64,000 nt of DNA from Paraburkholderia bryophila (GCF_003269035.1 NZ_QLTK01000025.1:1-64000), one strand, 5' to 3'; shown: positions 7,729-17,497, counted from the first letter of the stretch. The notes: generated by a model not told the origin, from the letters alone. Made by a program: numbers and translations.

Positions 7729-8565
7729 TCACAGGGCCAGTAACTGGTCGAGATAGCGGGCAACCCCGTGCTGATGATTCGGCGGCGCCTGCGGATGCCT
7801 CGGCAGATGACGTTTCAGCTCCGGCATCGCGTTGGCCATGACCACGCCATGGCCCACCGAACTCAGAAGTTCCAGGTCGTTCATCGCGTCACCGAAAGCA
7901 ATGGTTTGCGACAGGGCGATCTGTTGTCTTGCGAGGAACCACCTGACCGCGGTCATCTTGTTGTGATTGGGCGACACGATGTCGATCGTCTGCGCGGAGG
8001 ATCGGCTCAACGCGACCACCTTGCCGAAGCGGTGGCGCAGCGCGGTGTAAGCGTTATCGGCCGCGATCACGTCACCCTGTAGAAGAATCTTGAACGCCTT
8101 GATGCTCCGTAACTCCGATTCGGTGTGATAGCGGCATGTCAGGCCGGAGCCGGCGATATAGTCGGCAAAGAAAGGGTTGGGTGTCAACGCATGCCAGCCG
8201 GCACGCGAGAATAACGTGACATGCAGTTGCACACTTTGAATGAAGTGCAGAATCTTCACGCTCGATGCCGGCGCCAGCGTGCGCTCCAGCGCGGGCGGCG
8301 ACGAGGGTCCCGTTTTGATCAGCGTGCCGTTGCAGGAGACGACCGTCGGCGTGAAGCCGAGTTTTGTCAGGCTGCGTCTGGCATCGACGTCGAGTCGTCC
8401 GGTGGCGAAAATGATCTTCATTTCACGCCGATGGAGATGTTCGAGCACCTGGGCGGAATAGTTGGACAGCCGGCCTTGATTGTCCAGTAGCGTGCCGTCG
8501 AGATCGATCACCACCGCGCGCCATGGCAGGCGCGATGTCCTGCCGGCGCAAGAGCGCGTTTCCAT
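7729..8565 (-). CDS. Cof-type HAD-family phosphatase
   Basis: 278 residues. Motif I is DLDGTLLDNQG near residue 21, with the nucleophile Asp and the acid/base Asp. Motif II includes IFATGR. Motif IV, FGDAMNDLELL near residue 220, is the GDxxND magnesium site. The cap between them is the IIB type of the Cof/YbiV group, which hydrolyses sugar phosphates, FMN or similar small phosphates. It begins 47 bp downstream of the NRPS stop in the same direction, so it may be the last gene of that operon, though nothing else ties it to product formation. The ATG at 8565 was chosen because it places motif I at the usual distance. Confidence 0.85.
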   Translation of the reverse strand: METRSCAGRTSRLPWRAVVIDLDGTLLDNQGRLSNYSAQVLEHLHRREMKIIFATGRLDVDARRSLTKLGFTPTVVSCNGTLIKTGPSSPPALERTLAPASSVKILHFIQSVQLHVTLFSRAGWHALTPNPFFADYIAGSGLTCRYHTESELRSIKAFKILLQGDVIAADNAYTALRHRFGKVVALSRSSAQTIDIVSPNHNKMTAVRWFLARQQIALSQTIAFGDAMNDLELLSSVGHGVVMANAMPELKRHLPRHPQAPPNHQHGVARYLDQLLAL

Positions 8566-8612
8566 TGAGATTGTCCCGTTGAGAAGAGTCGATCTGGTCG
8601 TCTGACGGCAAC

Positions 8613-11600
8613 CTAAGGCGCCTTTGGCGCGGGGTGCGTGGCACGCGCTGCCGATGAATCGGGCGGCGTGTTCACCATCTCCTGCAGGATCACGACGAAG
8701 CGCGCCAGAAGCTGCGTCGCCGTTTCTTCCTGAAGTTCTCGCGTGTCGTAAAAGAGGCGTAACTGGAGACCTTCCGCATGCGGAATCAAACACAGCACGG
8801 TCTGATGATTGCTGCCTGAAATAGCATTCAGCAGTTTCAGGCGGAACGGCGGTTCGCTGCCGAATTCGGGCTCCGGCATATTTTCAAATACGAACAGGCT
8901 GCCGAACGGCGCTTGCGGGGTCCACCGCGCATCGTAATGGGTCAGCTCGTGGAAGGCGAATTGCTGGCGATCGGGCTGTGTGGCGCGAATGTCGTCGAGC
9001 AGATCGACCATGCTACGTTGGCGAATCCCGGTCAGCCGCAAGACCGGACTGGCGACAAACAGGCCAACCAGCCGCGCGACGTCGTCGATCTGCGCCGGCC
9101 GTTCGCTCATGGTGGTGCCGATGGCAACGTCGTCCTCGTTAAGACGGTCGGCCAGCGCGCGCATCCACGCCAGTTGCGTGAGCTGATTCGCGGTATAGCC
9201 GTGCGCCTTGCCGAATTCATATAGCGCGTCGTTCAGTTGGCGCGTGAGCGTCGCGGCAACGCAGCGCATGCGTAACGCCTGACGGGTGTCGATTTTCCGG
9301 GGCGTGTCGATGGGCAAGCGTTGATTACGCTGTGCACCCTGCAGGTATGACGTCCAGAATTCTTGCGCCTCGCCAGACTCGTTACGCTCACCATGGCGAG
9401 ACACGTAGACGGGGAAGGGCATGAAGCTCCGCTTGCAGGCCACCGGCGGCCGGCCCTGCTGAAGGGCGGTGTAGGCGGCCACGGTCTCTGTCAGGATGAG
9501 GTTGAGTGACCACCCGTCGAATAACACGTGATTGCAGGTGTGAATCAGAATGTGCCGTTCGTTGCACGCCGTCGCCACGAGCAGGCGGAATAAAGGCGGC
9601 TGCTCGAAGTCGAACGGCTCGTTGCGTTGTTGCAGGATGGCGTCGTTCAGCGCGCGATGCTCGGCGTCGTGATCGAGCGTGCGCCAGTCCGCGAATTGAA
9701 TGGGAAGCGTCACCTCCTTACAGACGAAGAGCTGCGGATTGCCCAGGTTGTCGCGGTCCGTCAAGCCCGCTCGCAGAATATCGTGCTGTGCCGCCACGTG
9801 AGTCCAGGCGTTCGCCATGCACTGAGGGTCGAACCTGCCTTCGATCTCCATGATGACCTGATCGATCTGAAAATCCGGATCGACGCGATTGAAGTACATC
9901 AGCTCACGTTGTCCGCCAGTCGCGCGATAAACATTCTCGAGCGCATGGCGATGCTGGATCCGATCCAGTTCGGCCAGTGCGATCGTTGCGTGGGGGAAGT
10001 CGCTGGGTGTGTAAAGACTCCGTTGCCGGGAGGTCAGGTCGGCGCACACATCAATGATTTCGTGGAGCGCCGAGGTGAAGTCAGCGGCCAGCTTCTTCGC
10101 AATCTCATGCTGCAGCCGGGTTGTCAGGGTCAGCCGCAGGCGATGCTCGAATACGCCGCCCGCGATGTCGATGAGATGGCCGGCGTCGTTGGCAGGGTCG
10201 ATCTGAAGGCCGCAATCCTGCGCGGCGAGTTGCCATTCCCCGGTTGATTCGCTGGAAAAGAATTGCCCCAGATAGTTGAAGCTGATGGCGGGCAAACTCT
10301 GCGTGTCGAGCGCGCCTGTCTGGGTGGCGGCAGCGGGGCCGTACCTGAAAGCGCCGTAGCCGAAGCCCTTGTCCGGAATGTCCCGCAAGCATTCCTTGAT
10401 GTGACGTATGGTGGCCGCAAGCGTGTCCTTGACCGCCAGCTTCACGGGATACAGGCACGTGAACCAGCCTACCGTGCGACGCACGTCCAGCCGCGAGTCG
10501 ATCTCCTCGCGCCCGTGGCCTTCGAGTGTGAGCCAACTCTCCTTGAAACCGTGCCAGCGATGGAGTGCGATGGCCAGTGCGCTCAGCAGGAGGTCGTCGA
10601 TCCTCGTGTGAAAGGCCGCAGCCGTTTCCTTCAGCAGGCGGCCGGTTTGCTGGGGATCGAATTCGATCGACACGACTTCATGGCGAGCGGTAATGCCGTC
10701 TTGCTGCCAGTAATCGGGTTGACCGGCCGTTTGCGTTCGCCACCAGGCGAGCTGGTCGGGATGCCGTGCGGCATAGTGCGCCGTGGCATCGACCCATTGC
10801 CGGTAGCTGCTGCCTTTTCGGTCCAGCGAGCCACCTTCGCACAGCGTCCGGATATCGTCGCGAATAATGCGCCAGGAGACTGCATCGATCACGAGGTGAT
10901 GGGCGGCGATGAACAGACGTTGCGCGCCGGCCAGGTTGTCGTGGCGAATCCACGCGACGCACCAGAGCGGTCCATGAGTCAGATCGAAGCGGCTTTGCAG
11001 GCGGGTCAGACGGTCCGCCAGTGCTTGCCGATCCATGGCCGCATCCAGTTCGATCACGGGCGGCGGCGCAAGCGTGGGCTGATAGGTCTGCGCGACGATC
11101 AGGTCGCCCTCGAACGTAAAGGTGGTTCGCAACATGTCGTGGTGGGCATGGAGGGCAACCACGATCTTCTCGATCATCGAACGCTGCAGCGGCGGGATGC
11201 CGATAAGGCACGCCTGATTCCAGTGGTGCGGCTGCGCGCAGCGTCGGGACGCGAACCAGCGTTGCACGGGCAGCAGCGCAAACTGGCCGCTGAGGGCGCC
11301 TTGTTCGCTGATCCGGTCTTCCTCGGGCGGCTGGTTTTGCAGCCAGGCGGCCAGCCTCGCGATCGTGCGTTGTTCGAAGATGGCGCGCACCGGGCAGGCA
11401 ATCTGATGTTGACGCAACCGGGTGGTCAGCAGAATGCCGAGAATCGAGTCGCCACCCACTCGGTAGAAATCGTCGTCGACGCCGAGGTCCGTGATGTCAA
11501 GCACGTCGCACCACACGTCATGCAGAATCTGTTCGAGCGGGGAGCGCGGCGCGACGCGCGGGCTGTGCGCCGCTCGTGGTTCAAGCGCGAGTAGCGCTTC

Positions 11601-14600
11601 TCTGTCGAGCTTGCCGTTCGCGGTGAGCGGTAGCGTATCCAATGGAATGAAATGAGCCGGAATCATGTATTCCGGCAATTTCAGACGCAGCCATGCGTCC
11701 AGATCGTCGGGATGCAAGGGTGTCGCCGGGACATACCACGCGAGCAGTTCGTGGCGGCGGCCGCTTTGTCCTGCCTTTTCGAGCACGGCCACCGTGCATT
11801 GCCGGACGCCGGTGTGCGTGAGCAGGCTTGCTTCAATCTCAGCCAGCTCGACCCGATAGCCACGGATCTTGACCTGGAAGTCGTTGCGGCCGATGTATTC
11901 CAGTCGACCCTCCGCCTGCCACCGAACCAGGTCGCCGGTCCGGTACATGCGTTGGTTGCTGTCGCGCGCAAAGGGATCGCTGACAAAACGCTCCGCTGTC
12001 AGCGCCGGCAGATTCAGATAACCGCGTGCCACGCCTTGACCGCCAATATAGAGCTCGCCGATCGCGCCCCGAGGTAGCAGCTTGCGCTGCCTGTCGAGGA
12101 CGTAGCACGTGCGTTGCGTGAGCGCGCGGCCAATTGGAATGGAACCCGGCGCATCGACGTTTTCGATCGCGTGGGTCGTCGCGAACACGGTGCACTCCGT
12201 CGGCCCATACACGTTGAGGATGCGCGCCGGGCGTCGCGTCTGGCGGGCCAACCCACGCATGATGTCCGGCGTCAGCGCTTCTCCGCCCACCAGCAGGCAG
12301 CGTAAGCCGGCAAATTGCGTGGGACACGACAGGTACATGTGATCGAACAGGCTTCGGGTGATAAAGCCGATAGTCACCTGCTGGTGCCGCACGAACGCCT
12401 CGAACAGCCGTGCATCGCTGCACAACTGGTCGGGCTGCGTGGAAACGGCCAGTTTCGCGCCGTTGAGCAGGGCACCCCAGAGTTCCATGGTCGCGGCGTC
12501 GAACGCAAGGTTCGCGAGTTGCGGCAAGGCGTCGTGCTCGTCGATACGCAGCGTGTCGGAGTCGACCAGCAGGCCGATGATGCTGGCTTGCTCGATCAAT
12601 ACCCCTTTGGGCTTGCCGGTGGTGCCGGACGTGTAGATCACCTGCGCCAGATCATGTGGGGCGCGATAGATGCCGGGGTCGTCTTCAGTGGCGGCGATCG
12701 CGCACTGCTCGTCGAATGCGATGCAGTTCACGCCGCACGCGCAGGACTGCAGGCCGGGGAGCAGATCGGGCTGGGTGACGACCAGGCGGCTGCCCGAATC
12801 TTCCAGAATATGACGTTGCCGTTCCGCGGGCGCCTTCGCATCCATCGGCACATAGGCGGCTCCCGACTTGATGACGGCCAGCAGTGCGATCAACGCGTCC
12901 AGGCCGCGCGTCATGCAGACCGCTATCCGCGTGTCGGGCTCGATGGGCGAGCCGGTCCGCTGCCGATACTGCTCTCGCAGGTGATGGGCGAGTTGATTGG
13001 CTCGCCGGTTGAGTGTCCGATAGTCATAGTGCCGCGTTTCATCGGCTAGTGCGATACGAGCTGGGTGAAGTTTCACCATCGACTCGAAACGCTCGGCGAG
13101 ACCGTAGTTGGGGGTGGGGGCAGGCGGCGGATTCCACTGGCGAAGCAATTGATCGCGTTCGGCGCGGGAGAGAAGTTCCGGTTCCTGGCCGGCCGCGTTC
13201 GTTGCCGCGCAGAGCGATTCGAGAACATTTTTCAATTGTTCCATCAGCCGATCGATGTCGCCGCACGTAAAGCAACTGGCGTCGTACTCGAATCGCAGTA
13301 TCAGTGCTTCTTCGCGCGGCATGGCGACGATCGCGAGCGGATAGTCGAGCCGTTCGCCTGTTCCGCGCGCGAGATCACGCGACGGCGCAAGTGTCTCGCC
13401 GGTGTCGCCACGCTTCTCGAACACAACGAGGCTATGAAATAGAGGTTCGCCCTGCCGATGCTGTTGCGCTTGCAACTTCGTGGCGTGGGGGAGCGGCCGA
13501 GTGTCCAGTTGCGTGAGGCGTTGCTGGATCTGTTGCAGCATCTCGCCGGTCGTGGCAGCGGGGCGCCAGATCACCAGCAACGGCAGGATGGGCGGTTCGT
13601 TTTCAGCGGCGACGGATTCCCGGTCGGCCACGTCCGCGCACGTCATCGTGCCGGCTAAAGTCTGATTGGCGTCGCTCCAGACGTGCAGTAACTTGTGCCA
13701 GCCGTATTGCACCAGTGAACGCAGCGTCACGCCGTGCGTTCCTGCCTGATCGCGCAGCGCTGCTGTCGTGAAGGAATCGAGTGTCAATGACCGGCAGTCG
13801 GGATGGTGCAGATTGCCGGCCTGTCGTGGATCGAAGCGGGTCGACGCCATGAGGCCGAGATCGAACGGCGGGTCGTCGTGTTTGCATTGCTCTGCCGGCA
13901 TTTCCCGCGCGTCGGGTACGGGCGGACGCGAATGCGCTTTGCCGGTGAACGGCAAATTACCGATCGGCACGTCGGGCTGCAGGAGCAGTTGCCGCAGAAG
14001 AAAGCAAAAATCCCTCGCGTACTGCTGTGTCTGTCCGGGAGATGCCGGTTCGCCACGCGCGCGCAGGCGAAAGTCGAAGCGCGACTCGTATTCGCAGTAT
14101 TCCAGCAGCAGCGACGCGGCGCCCATGTCCTCACAGTAGCGCTGATTGGCTTGCGTGTCGCAGTCGTCGAAACGATAAAGGCTATCGCGCAGGTTCGTTT
14201 GCACGAAGCACGTGTCGAACTTCGTCGCACCGCATGCGCGGGCAATCCGATGAGTGGGCCATTCGATGAAACGGGCGCCGTTGGCCGAGCGTGCGTCGCG
14301 GAAAAATTGCATGTTGCGCTGATAGAGCTGCCGGAAGGTACTGGTCGATATCGAGGTCATGGGCAACACGGCCACGTTCACCTGCGCACCCATCGACAGG
14401 TCATGGCCGGCCGCAATCGCGACAGGGAAGCTGACCGGCACGGCGTCGCAATTGCGGTAGCGCGCGAGCAACGCGCCCCATGCGCTGAGGAACAGATGGA
14501 ACGGCATGGTGTGGCGTAAGGGCTTATTCGGGCGCCAGTTCTTGAGTTCCTGCTTATCCAGCGAGAAATTCGCTACTTGAACGGGCGGGGCGACGCAGTC

Positions 14601-15200
14601 GTTGCGAGGCTGCGTTAAACAGGTGTCGATCTGGGTGAACGCGGGGCGAAAACCGCGCCAGAATTTCTCCGCGCCGGCATCGTCCAGCGCTTCGCAGTCG
14701 CGCGTGATTTTTTCATTGATGGCGGCGATCGCTATAGCGTCGCGTGGTGTCGGGTAGTCGGAGCCGTTGTAGCGCGCGGAGATTCCGTCGATCAACTGGA
14801 TGCCGGACACCCCGTCGATAATCAGGTGATGCATCACAATGAGGAATTCATGTTCGCGCGGCTGGACTTCGAACACACCGATCCGGTAGAGCGGCCCGCG
14901 TTCGACATCGAATGCGCGATTCACGAAATCGGCCTGGCCGCCGACGCCGCGAAGGTATTGAAGCTTGCCGGGCTCGCGGTTTTTCACCCAAAAGATCGAC
15001 CCGTCGTCGTCTTCCGTGAGGTGGCTATCAAACAGAATGTGATCCGCGATGAAGCGGTCGACCGCCTGCGCGAGACGATTCACGTCAAGCTTGCCGCGAA
15101 TGGTGTGATCGGCAACGACGTTGTAGGCGGATGACTTCGGATCGAGCCTGAATTCGTTCCAGAAAATCGTTGAATAGGGCGAGCATCGGATTTTGTTCAC
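8613..15200 (-). CDS. Non-ribosomal peptide synthetase, one adenylation domain: C, half-C, A, PCP, E, C
   Basis: 2195 residues, GTG start at 15200. Domains by eye: condensation 1-430 (HHLIIDG near 127); C-terminal half of a second condensation domain about 430-690, without its HHxxxDG half; adenylation 700-1210 (YTSGTTGKPKG near 857, YGPTE, NGKLDR); carrier with VGGDSI near 1253; epimerisation 1310-1740 (HHLVIDAVSW, EGHGRE, RTVGWFT); final condensation 1760-2195 with NHVLFDGWS in place of HHxxxDG. No thioesterase or reductase ends the protein. My reading of the specificity pocket is D-A-M-F-L-G-V-V-F-K, suggesting a hydrophobic residue, low confidence. The E domain implies a D-amino acid. It follows luxR, luxI and a GNAT gene in the same direction, so quorum-sensing control is likely. 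Confidence 0.93.
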   Translation of the reverse strand: MNKIRCSPYSTIFWNEFRLDPKSSAYNVVADHTIRGKLDVNRLAQAVDRFIADHILFDSHLTEDDDGSIFWVKNREPGKLQYLRGVGGQADFVNRAFDVERGPLYRIGVFEVQPREHEFLIVMHHLIIDGVSGIQLIDGISARYNGSDYPTPRDAIAIAAINEKITRDCEALDDAGAEKFWRGFRPAFTQIDTCLTQPRNDCVAPPVQVANFSLDKQELKNWRPNKPLRHTMPFHLFLSAWGALLARYRNCDAVPVSFPVAIAAGHDLSMGAQVNVAVLPMTSISTSTFRQLYQRNMQFFRDARSANGARFIEWPTHRIARACGATKFDTCFVQTNLRDSLYRFDDCDTQANQRYCEDMGAASLLLEYCEYESRFDFRLRARGEPASPGQTQQYARDFCFLLRQLLLQPDVPIGNLPFTGKAHSRPPVPDAREMPAEQCKHDDPPFDLGLMASTRFDPRQAGNLHHPDCRSLTLDSFTTAALRDQAGTHGVTLRSLVQYGWHKLLHVWSDANQTLAGTMTCADVADRESVAAENEPPILPLLVIWRPAATTGEMLQQIQQRLTQLDTRPLPHATKLQAQQHRQGEPLFHSLVVFEKRGDTGETLAPSRDLARGTGERLDYPLAIVAMPREEALILRFEYDASCFTCGDIDRLMEQLKNVLESLCAATNAAGQEPELLSRAERDQLLRQWNPPPAPTPNYGLAERFESMVKLHPARIALADETRHYDYRTLNRRANQLAHHLREQYRQRTGSPIEPDTRIAVCMTRGLDALIALLAVIKSGAAYVPMDAKAPAERQRHILEDSGSRLVVTQPDLLPGLQSCACGVNCIAFDEQCAIAATEDDPGIYRAPHDLAQVIYTSGTTGKPKGVLIEQASIIGLLVDSDTLRIDEHDALPQLANLAFDAATMELWGALLNGAKLAVSTQPDQLCSDARLFEAFVRHQQVTIGFITRSLFDHMYLSCPTQFAGLRCLLVGGEALTPDIMRGLARQTRRPARILNVYGPTECTVFATTHAIENVDAPGSIPIGRALTQRTCYVLDRQRKLLPRGAIGELYIGGQGVARGYLNLPALTAERFVSDPFARDSNQRMYRTGDLVRWQAEGRLEYIGRNDFQVKIRGYRVELAEIEASLLTHTGVRQCTVAVLEKAGQSGRRHELLAWYVPATPLHPDDLDAWLRLKLPEYMIPAHFIPLDTLPLTANGKLDREALLALEPRAAHSPRVAPRSPLEQILHDVWCDVLDITDLGVDDDFYRVGGDSILGILLTTRLRQHQIACPVRAIFEQRTIARLAAWLQNQPPEEDRISEQGALSGQFALLPVQRWFASRRCAQPHHWNQACLIGIPPLQRSMIEKIVVALHAHHDMLRTTFTFEGDLIVAQTYQPTLAPPPVIELDAAMDRQALADRLTRLQSRFDLTHGPLWCVAWIRHDNLAGAQRLFIAAHHLVIDAVSWRIIRDDIRTLCEGGSLDRKGSSYRQWVDATAHYAARHPDQLAWWRTQTAGQPDYWQQDGITARHEVVSIEFDPQQTGRLLKETAAAFHTRIDDLLLSALAIALHRWHGFKESWLTLEGHGREEIDSRLDVRRTVGWFTCLYPVKLAVKDTLAATIRHIKECLRDIPDKGFGYGAFRYGPAAATQTGALDTQSLPAISFNYLGQFFSSESTGEWQLAAQDCGLQIDPANDAGHLIDIAGGVFEHRLRLTLTTRLQHEIAKKLAADFTSALHEIIDVCADLTSRQRSLYTPSDFPHATIALAELDRIQHRHALENVYRATGGQRELMYFNRVDPDFQIDQVIMEIEGRFDPQCMANAWTHVAAQHDILRAGLTDRDNLGNPQLFVCKEVTLPIQFADWRTLDHDAEHRALNDAILQQRNEPFDFEQPPLFRLLVATACNERHILIHTCNHVLFDGWSLNLILTETVAAYTALQQGRPPVACKRSFMPFPVYVSRHGERNESGEAQEFWTSYLQGAQRNQRLPIDTPRKIDTRQALRMRCVAATLTRQLNDALYEFGKAHGYTANQLTQLAWMRALADRLNEDDVAIGTTMSERPAQIDDVARLVGLFVASPVLRLTGIRQRSMVDLLDDIRATQPDRQQFAFHELTHYDARWTPQAPFGSLFVFENMPEPEFGSEPPFRLKLLNAISGSNHQTVLCLIPHAEGLQLRLFYDTRELQEETATQLLARFVVILQEMVNTPPDSSAARATHPAPKAP

Positions 15201-15250
15201 GGCAATTCCCGTTAATCCAAGAAAGTGGTGTTGAAGGCGTGCCGGTTGCG

Positions 15251-16108
15251 TTAGCGGCGGTCGAGGCGTCCGATCCAGACTCGCTGTTCATCGAAAATGG
15301 GGACGTCTTGCAGGTAACCGATCAACATGCAGAGCGGCTTTTTATGAAGAACGGGAATGATCTGGGAGAGCGTTGGCAGACGCGACTCGTGGAGCAGGAT
15401 TCGACAGGTCTCGCTGAATTGCGACGCTACGCCAAGGCCCCAGAGAATGTGAGATTCGCCGGAGTCGGATAGATCGACGACATCGGCGCAGTCTTCGGAG
15501 ACACCCAGAGTCAGGTACTTGTCTTCGTGCTGAAGGTAGTGAACGGTCCGATACAGTGGATGGCATTTCAGGTAGTCGCTGGCCTGCCGGTCTCGTTTTC
15601 TGCCGAAATGATTGCGCCACGCGCTGTCCGGAATGGCGTCGGCCTCGATCTCGTTGTAGGGCTCATGCCCAATCGGCCGACAGCACACCTCCGCGTAACG
15701 AATGACCTGTGTCGCTGGGGTGAAGTATCTGGTCAAAATCTTCTGGTAAGCGGGCGTTTTTCTCTCGTCTGAAAAGCAGACAATCAGATCGCTATCGGGA
15801 TTGATTGCATGACGGATCAAGGCGACGGCAACCGGTCCGGATCGGCATCGTCGGTCGACGCCGAGATCGCCGATCAGATTGACTCTGAACTCGCGGCTGT
15901 TCAGACGGAAGACATAATGGCGTGAGTACGCGATACCGAGGCACGCCGAGTTCTCTTCGTAGCAGATGGCCTGAGGTTCGACATGTTGGCTGTCGAGCGG
16001 GTCCAGAAGATTCTTCCAGTTGAAATAGGACTGACCGCCGAGATCGCGCCCATAAAACCGTGCGAGCAGTTCATAGTCGCTTTCCCTGATTCTCCGTCGA
16101 ACGTACAT
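15251..16108 (-). CDS. GNAT-fold acyltransferase-like protein in the NRPS operon
   Basis: 285 residues, unnamed. The N-terminal part reads like the GNAT group with an FxWKxxxxP motif (SYFNWKNLLDP near residue 30). GDLGVDRRCRSGPVAVALI near 80-98 occupies the place of the acyl-CoA-binding RxxGxG loop but is degenerate. The C-terminal third (about 190-285) has no recognised motif. It lies between luxI (77 bp) and the NRPS (50 bp), all leftward, so it is probably part of the same transcript. It may acylate a precursor or the peptide, or tailor the amine that ends the chain. The fold call is moderate and the role is inference. Confidence 0.6.
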   Translation of the reverse strand: MYVRRRIRESDYELLARFYGRDLGGQSYFNWKNLLDPLDSQHVEPQAICYEENSACLGIAYSRHYVFRLNSREFRVNLIGDLGVDRRCRSGPVAVALIRHAINPDSDLIVCFSDERKTPAYQKILTRYFTPATQVIRYAEVCCRPIGHEPYNEIEADAIPDSAWRNHFGRKRDRQASDYLKCHPLYRTVHYLQHEDKYLTLGVSEDCADVVDLSDSGESHILWGLGVASQFSETCRILLHESRLPTLSQIIPVLHKKPLCMLIGYLQDVPIFDEQRVWIGRLDRR

Positions 16109-16185
16109 GATTGTTTCCGTGAGAAATAACTTGTGCGGGACCCGGCGGGCTGGCGCCGCAAGCCGTTTGCGTCGGATCGGGATGG

Positions 16186-16764
16186 TCAGGCCGATAGATC
16201 GCTCAGCAGCTTCAATCCGGCCCGGTCCACGCCGAGAGAAAATGCCGCGACACTGTCGCGGCGTGCCGGGTCCACCGGGCCCATGGCGCGCAGCACCAAC
16301 CCGAGCCGGCGGTAGATCCGCACCATGCTGACGGGCGCAACGCCTATCAAGCGTTGGATTCCTAAGCATATGGAGTATTGAAAAACGATTTGCAGGAGTT
16401 GACGCATTCGCTGTCGATCAATCGCCATGTCGTCATGAAACGTGGTGAACCGTGACATCTCCCATACGCGAGGATCACCGGTCAGCGGCGTGGAAACCAG
16501 GCCGGGAAACACGTCGGCCAGCAAATAAGGCCCGGTGGTAGGCAGCAAGCGTACATAGGCGCAGATCCGCCCGGTTTCCGTGTAGCCAATCACATGAGTG
16601 GTGTCGTGCCGGTCGAATTCGTCCCACTCTTCAGCCGCCGGATTTCCGGCGGTCGGCAAATCCCATTTCATGTGTTCGACGAATACCGTGTACCGGTACC
16701 GGCCGAGCTGCCGTCTGGCGTGGGGGCTCAGGTTGTTCATGGTGACGATCGCAATCTCCTGCAT
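16186..16764 (-). CDS. LuxI-family acyl-homoserine-lactone synthase
   Basis: 192 residues. The invariant LuxI positions are present: R and F in GRYRYTVFVEHMKWDLP, the acidic pair in EFDRHDTTHV, R in AYVRLLPTTGPYLL, and E and R in WEMSRFTTF. The enzyme makes N-acyl-homoserine lactone from S-adenosylmethionine and an acyl carrier protein thioester. The start at 16764 lies 10 bp after the luxR stop with AGAGAA upstream; an in-frame upstream start would overlap luxR and gives no family match. The acyl chain cannot be read from sequence. It is the second gene of the leftward luxR-luxI-GNAT-NRPS group. Confidence 0.93.
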   Translation of the reverse strand: MQEIAIVTMNNLSPHARRQLGRYRYTVFVEHMKWDLPTAGNPAAEEWDEFDRHDTTHVIGYTETGRICAYVRLLPTTGPYLLADVFPGLVSTPLTGDPRVWEMSRFTTFHDDMAIDRQRMRQLLQIVFQYSICLGIQRLIGVAPVSMVRIYRRLGLVLRAMGPVDPARRDSVAAFSLGVDRAGLKLLSDLSA

Positions 16765-16774
16765 GGCCCGTTCT

Positions 16775-17497
16775 CTAAAGGTAACCGTAAGCGATGGCAT
16801 AAGCGGCGGCCGCGACCTTGGATGATGCGTTGAGTTTTCTCATGCAGTTCTTCAGGTGAAAATTCACGGTATCGGCGGAGATGTCCAGTGCGTTGGAGAT
16901 GCTTTTTGCGGACCCGCCGTCGGCGGTCCAGCGAAGAATTTCGATTTCACGCCGCGTGAGGTTGATTTCGGTGGTGTCATGCCGCTGCCTGCCGGCAATG
17001 TTGGCGATGCACGTCATCGACAGATGGCTGAGCGCGGCGAGGTGCGGCCGCAGCATTTCTATTTCGTGATCATCTAGCGCCCGGTGATCGCGCGCGAGCG
17101 AGAAAACACCGCAGCGTCCGCGCGCGTCCCAGCAGGGCTGCGAGATGCCGACTCGCAGTCCCGCTGCGTTAGCGTCGTCCCACAAGTGTTTGGCCTGGGA
17201 AAAAAGGTCGTCGGTCCAGACGGTGGGCGTCGGATCCCTGACGTCGAGTCTTGCGATCGGATCGATCTCCAGATAGTGCTGATCGTGATAGCGCGAAACC
17301 CATGGTGGGGGATAAGAACTCTCGATCACGACGTTTCTGAAATGAAACGGAGGACGAGTGTGATAACCGAACGCGCAATACGCGAAGCCGAGATTTTGTG
17401 ACGCGCACGACAGCACGTTGAGCGCGTGGTCAATCTGCTCGCAGTTTTGCAGTTTGAAGAAGAGGTCGTTCCACCATCCGGAGTGGTCAGGGCGCAT
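16775..17497 (-). CDS. LuxR-family quorum-sensing regulator
   Basis: 240 residues. The autoinducer-binding domain (about 20-165) retains the conserved W, Y, D-P and W of the pocket (WVSRYHDQHYLEIDPIAR, then TVWTDD) and the glycine in GVFSLARD. The C-terminal helix-turn-helix is typical of LuxR (LTRREIEILRWTADGGSAKS, then TVNFHLKNCMRKLN). ATG 17497 has GGAG seven bases upstream and is preferred to a TTG at 17515. Adjacent luxI makes this the cognate receptor. Likely targets are its own operon, containing the NRPS, and the divergent ligase/exporter operon. No clear lux box was found by eye. Confidence 0.93.
   Translation of the reverse strand: MRPDHSGWWNDLFFKLQNCEQIDHALNVLSCASQNLGFAYCAFGYHTRPPFHFRNVVIESSYPPPWVSRYHDQHYLEIDPIARLDVRDPTPTVWTDDLFSQAKHLWDDANAAGLRVGISQPCWDARGRCGVFSLARDHRALDDHEIEMLRPHLAALSHLSMTCIANIAGRQRHDTTEINLTRREIEILRWTADGGSAKSISNALDISADTVNFHLKNCMRKLNASSKVAAAAYAIAYGYL

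Noticed and set aside
10263..11594. 443-codon open frame on the plus strand
   Set aside because: Antisense to the NRPS epimerisation/carrier region; no family motif and Arg/Gln-rich composition typical of GC-rich reverse frames.
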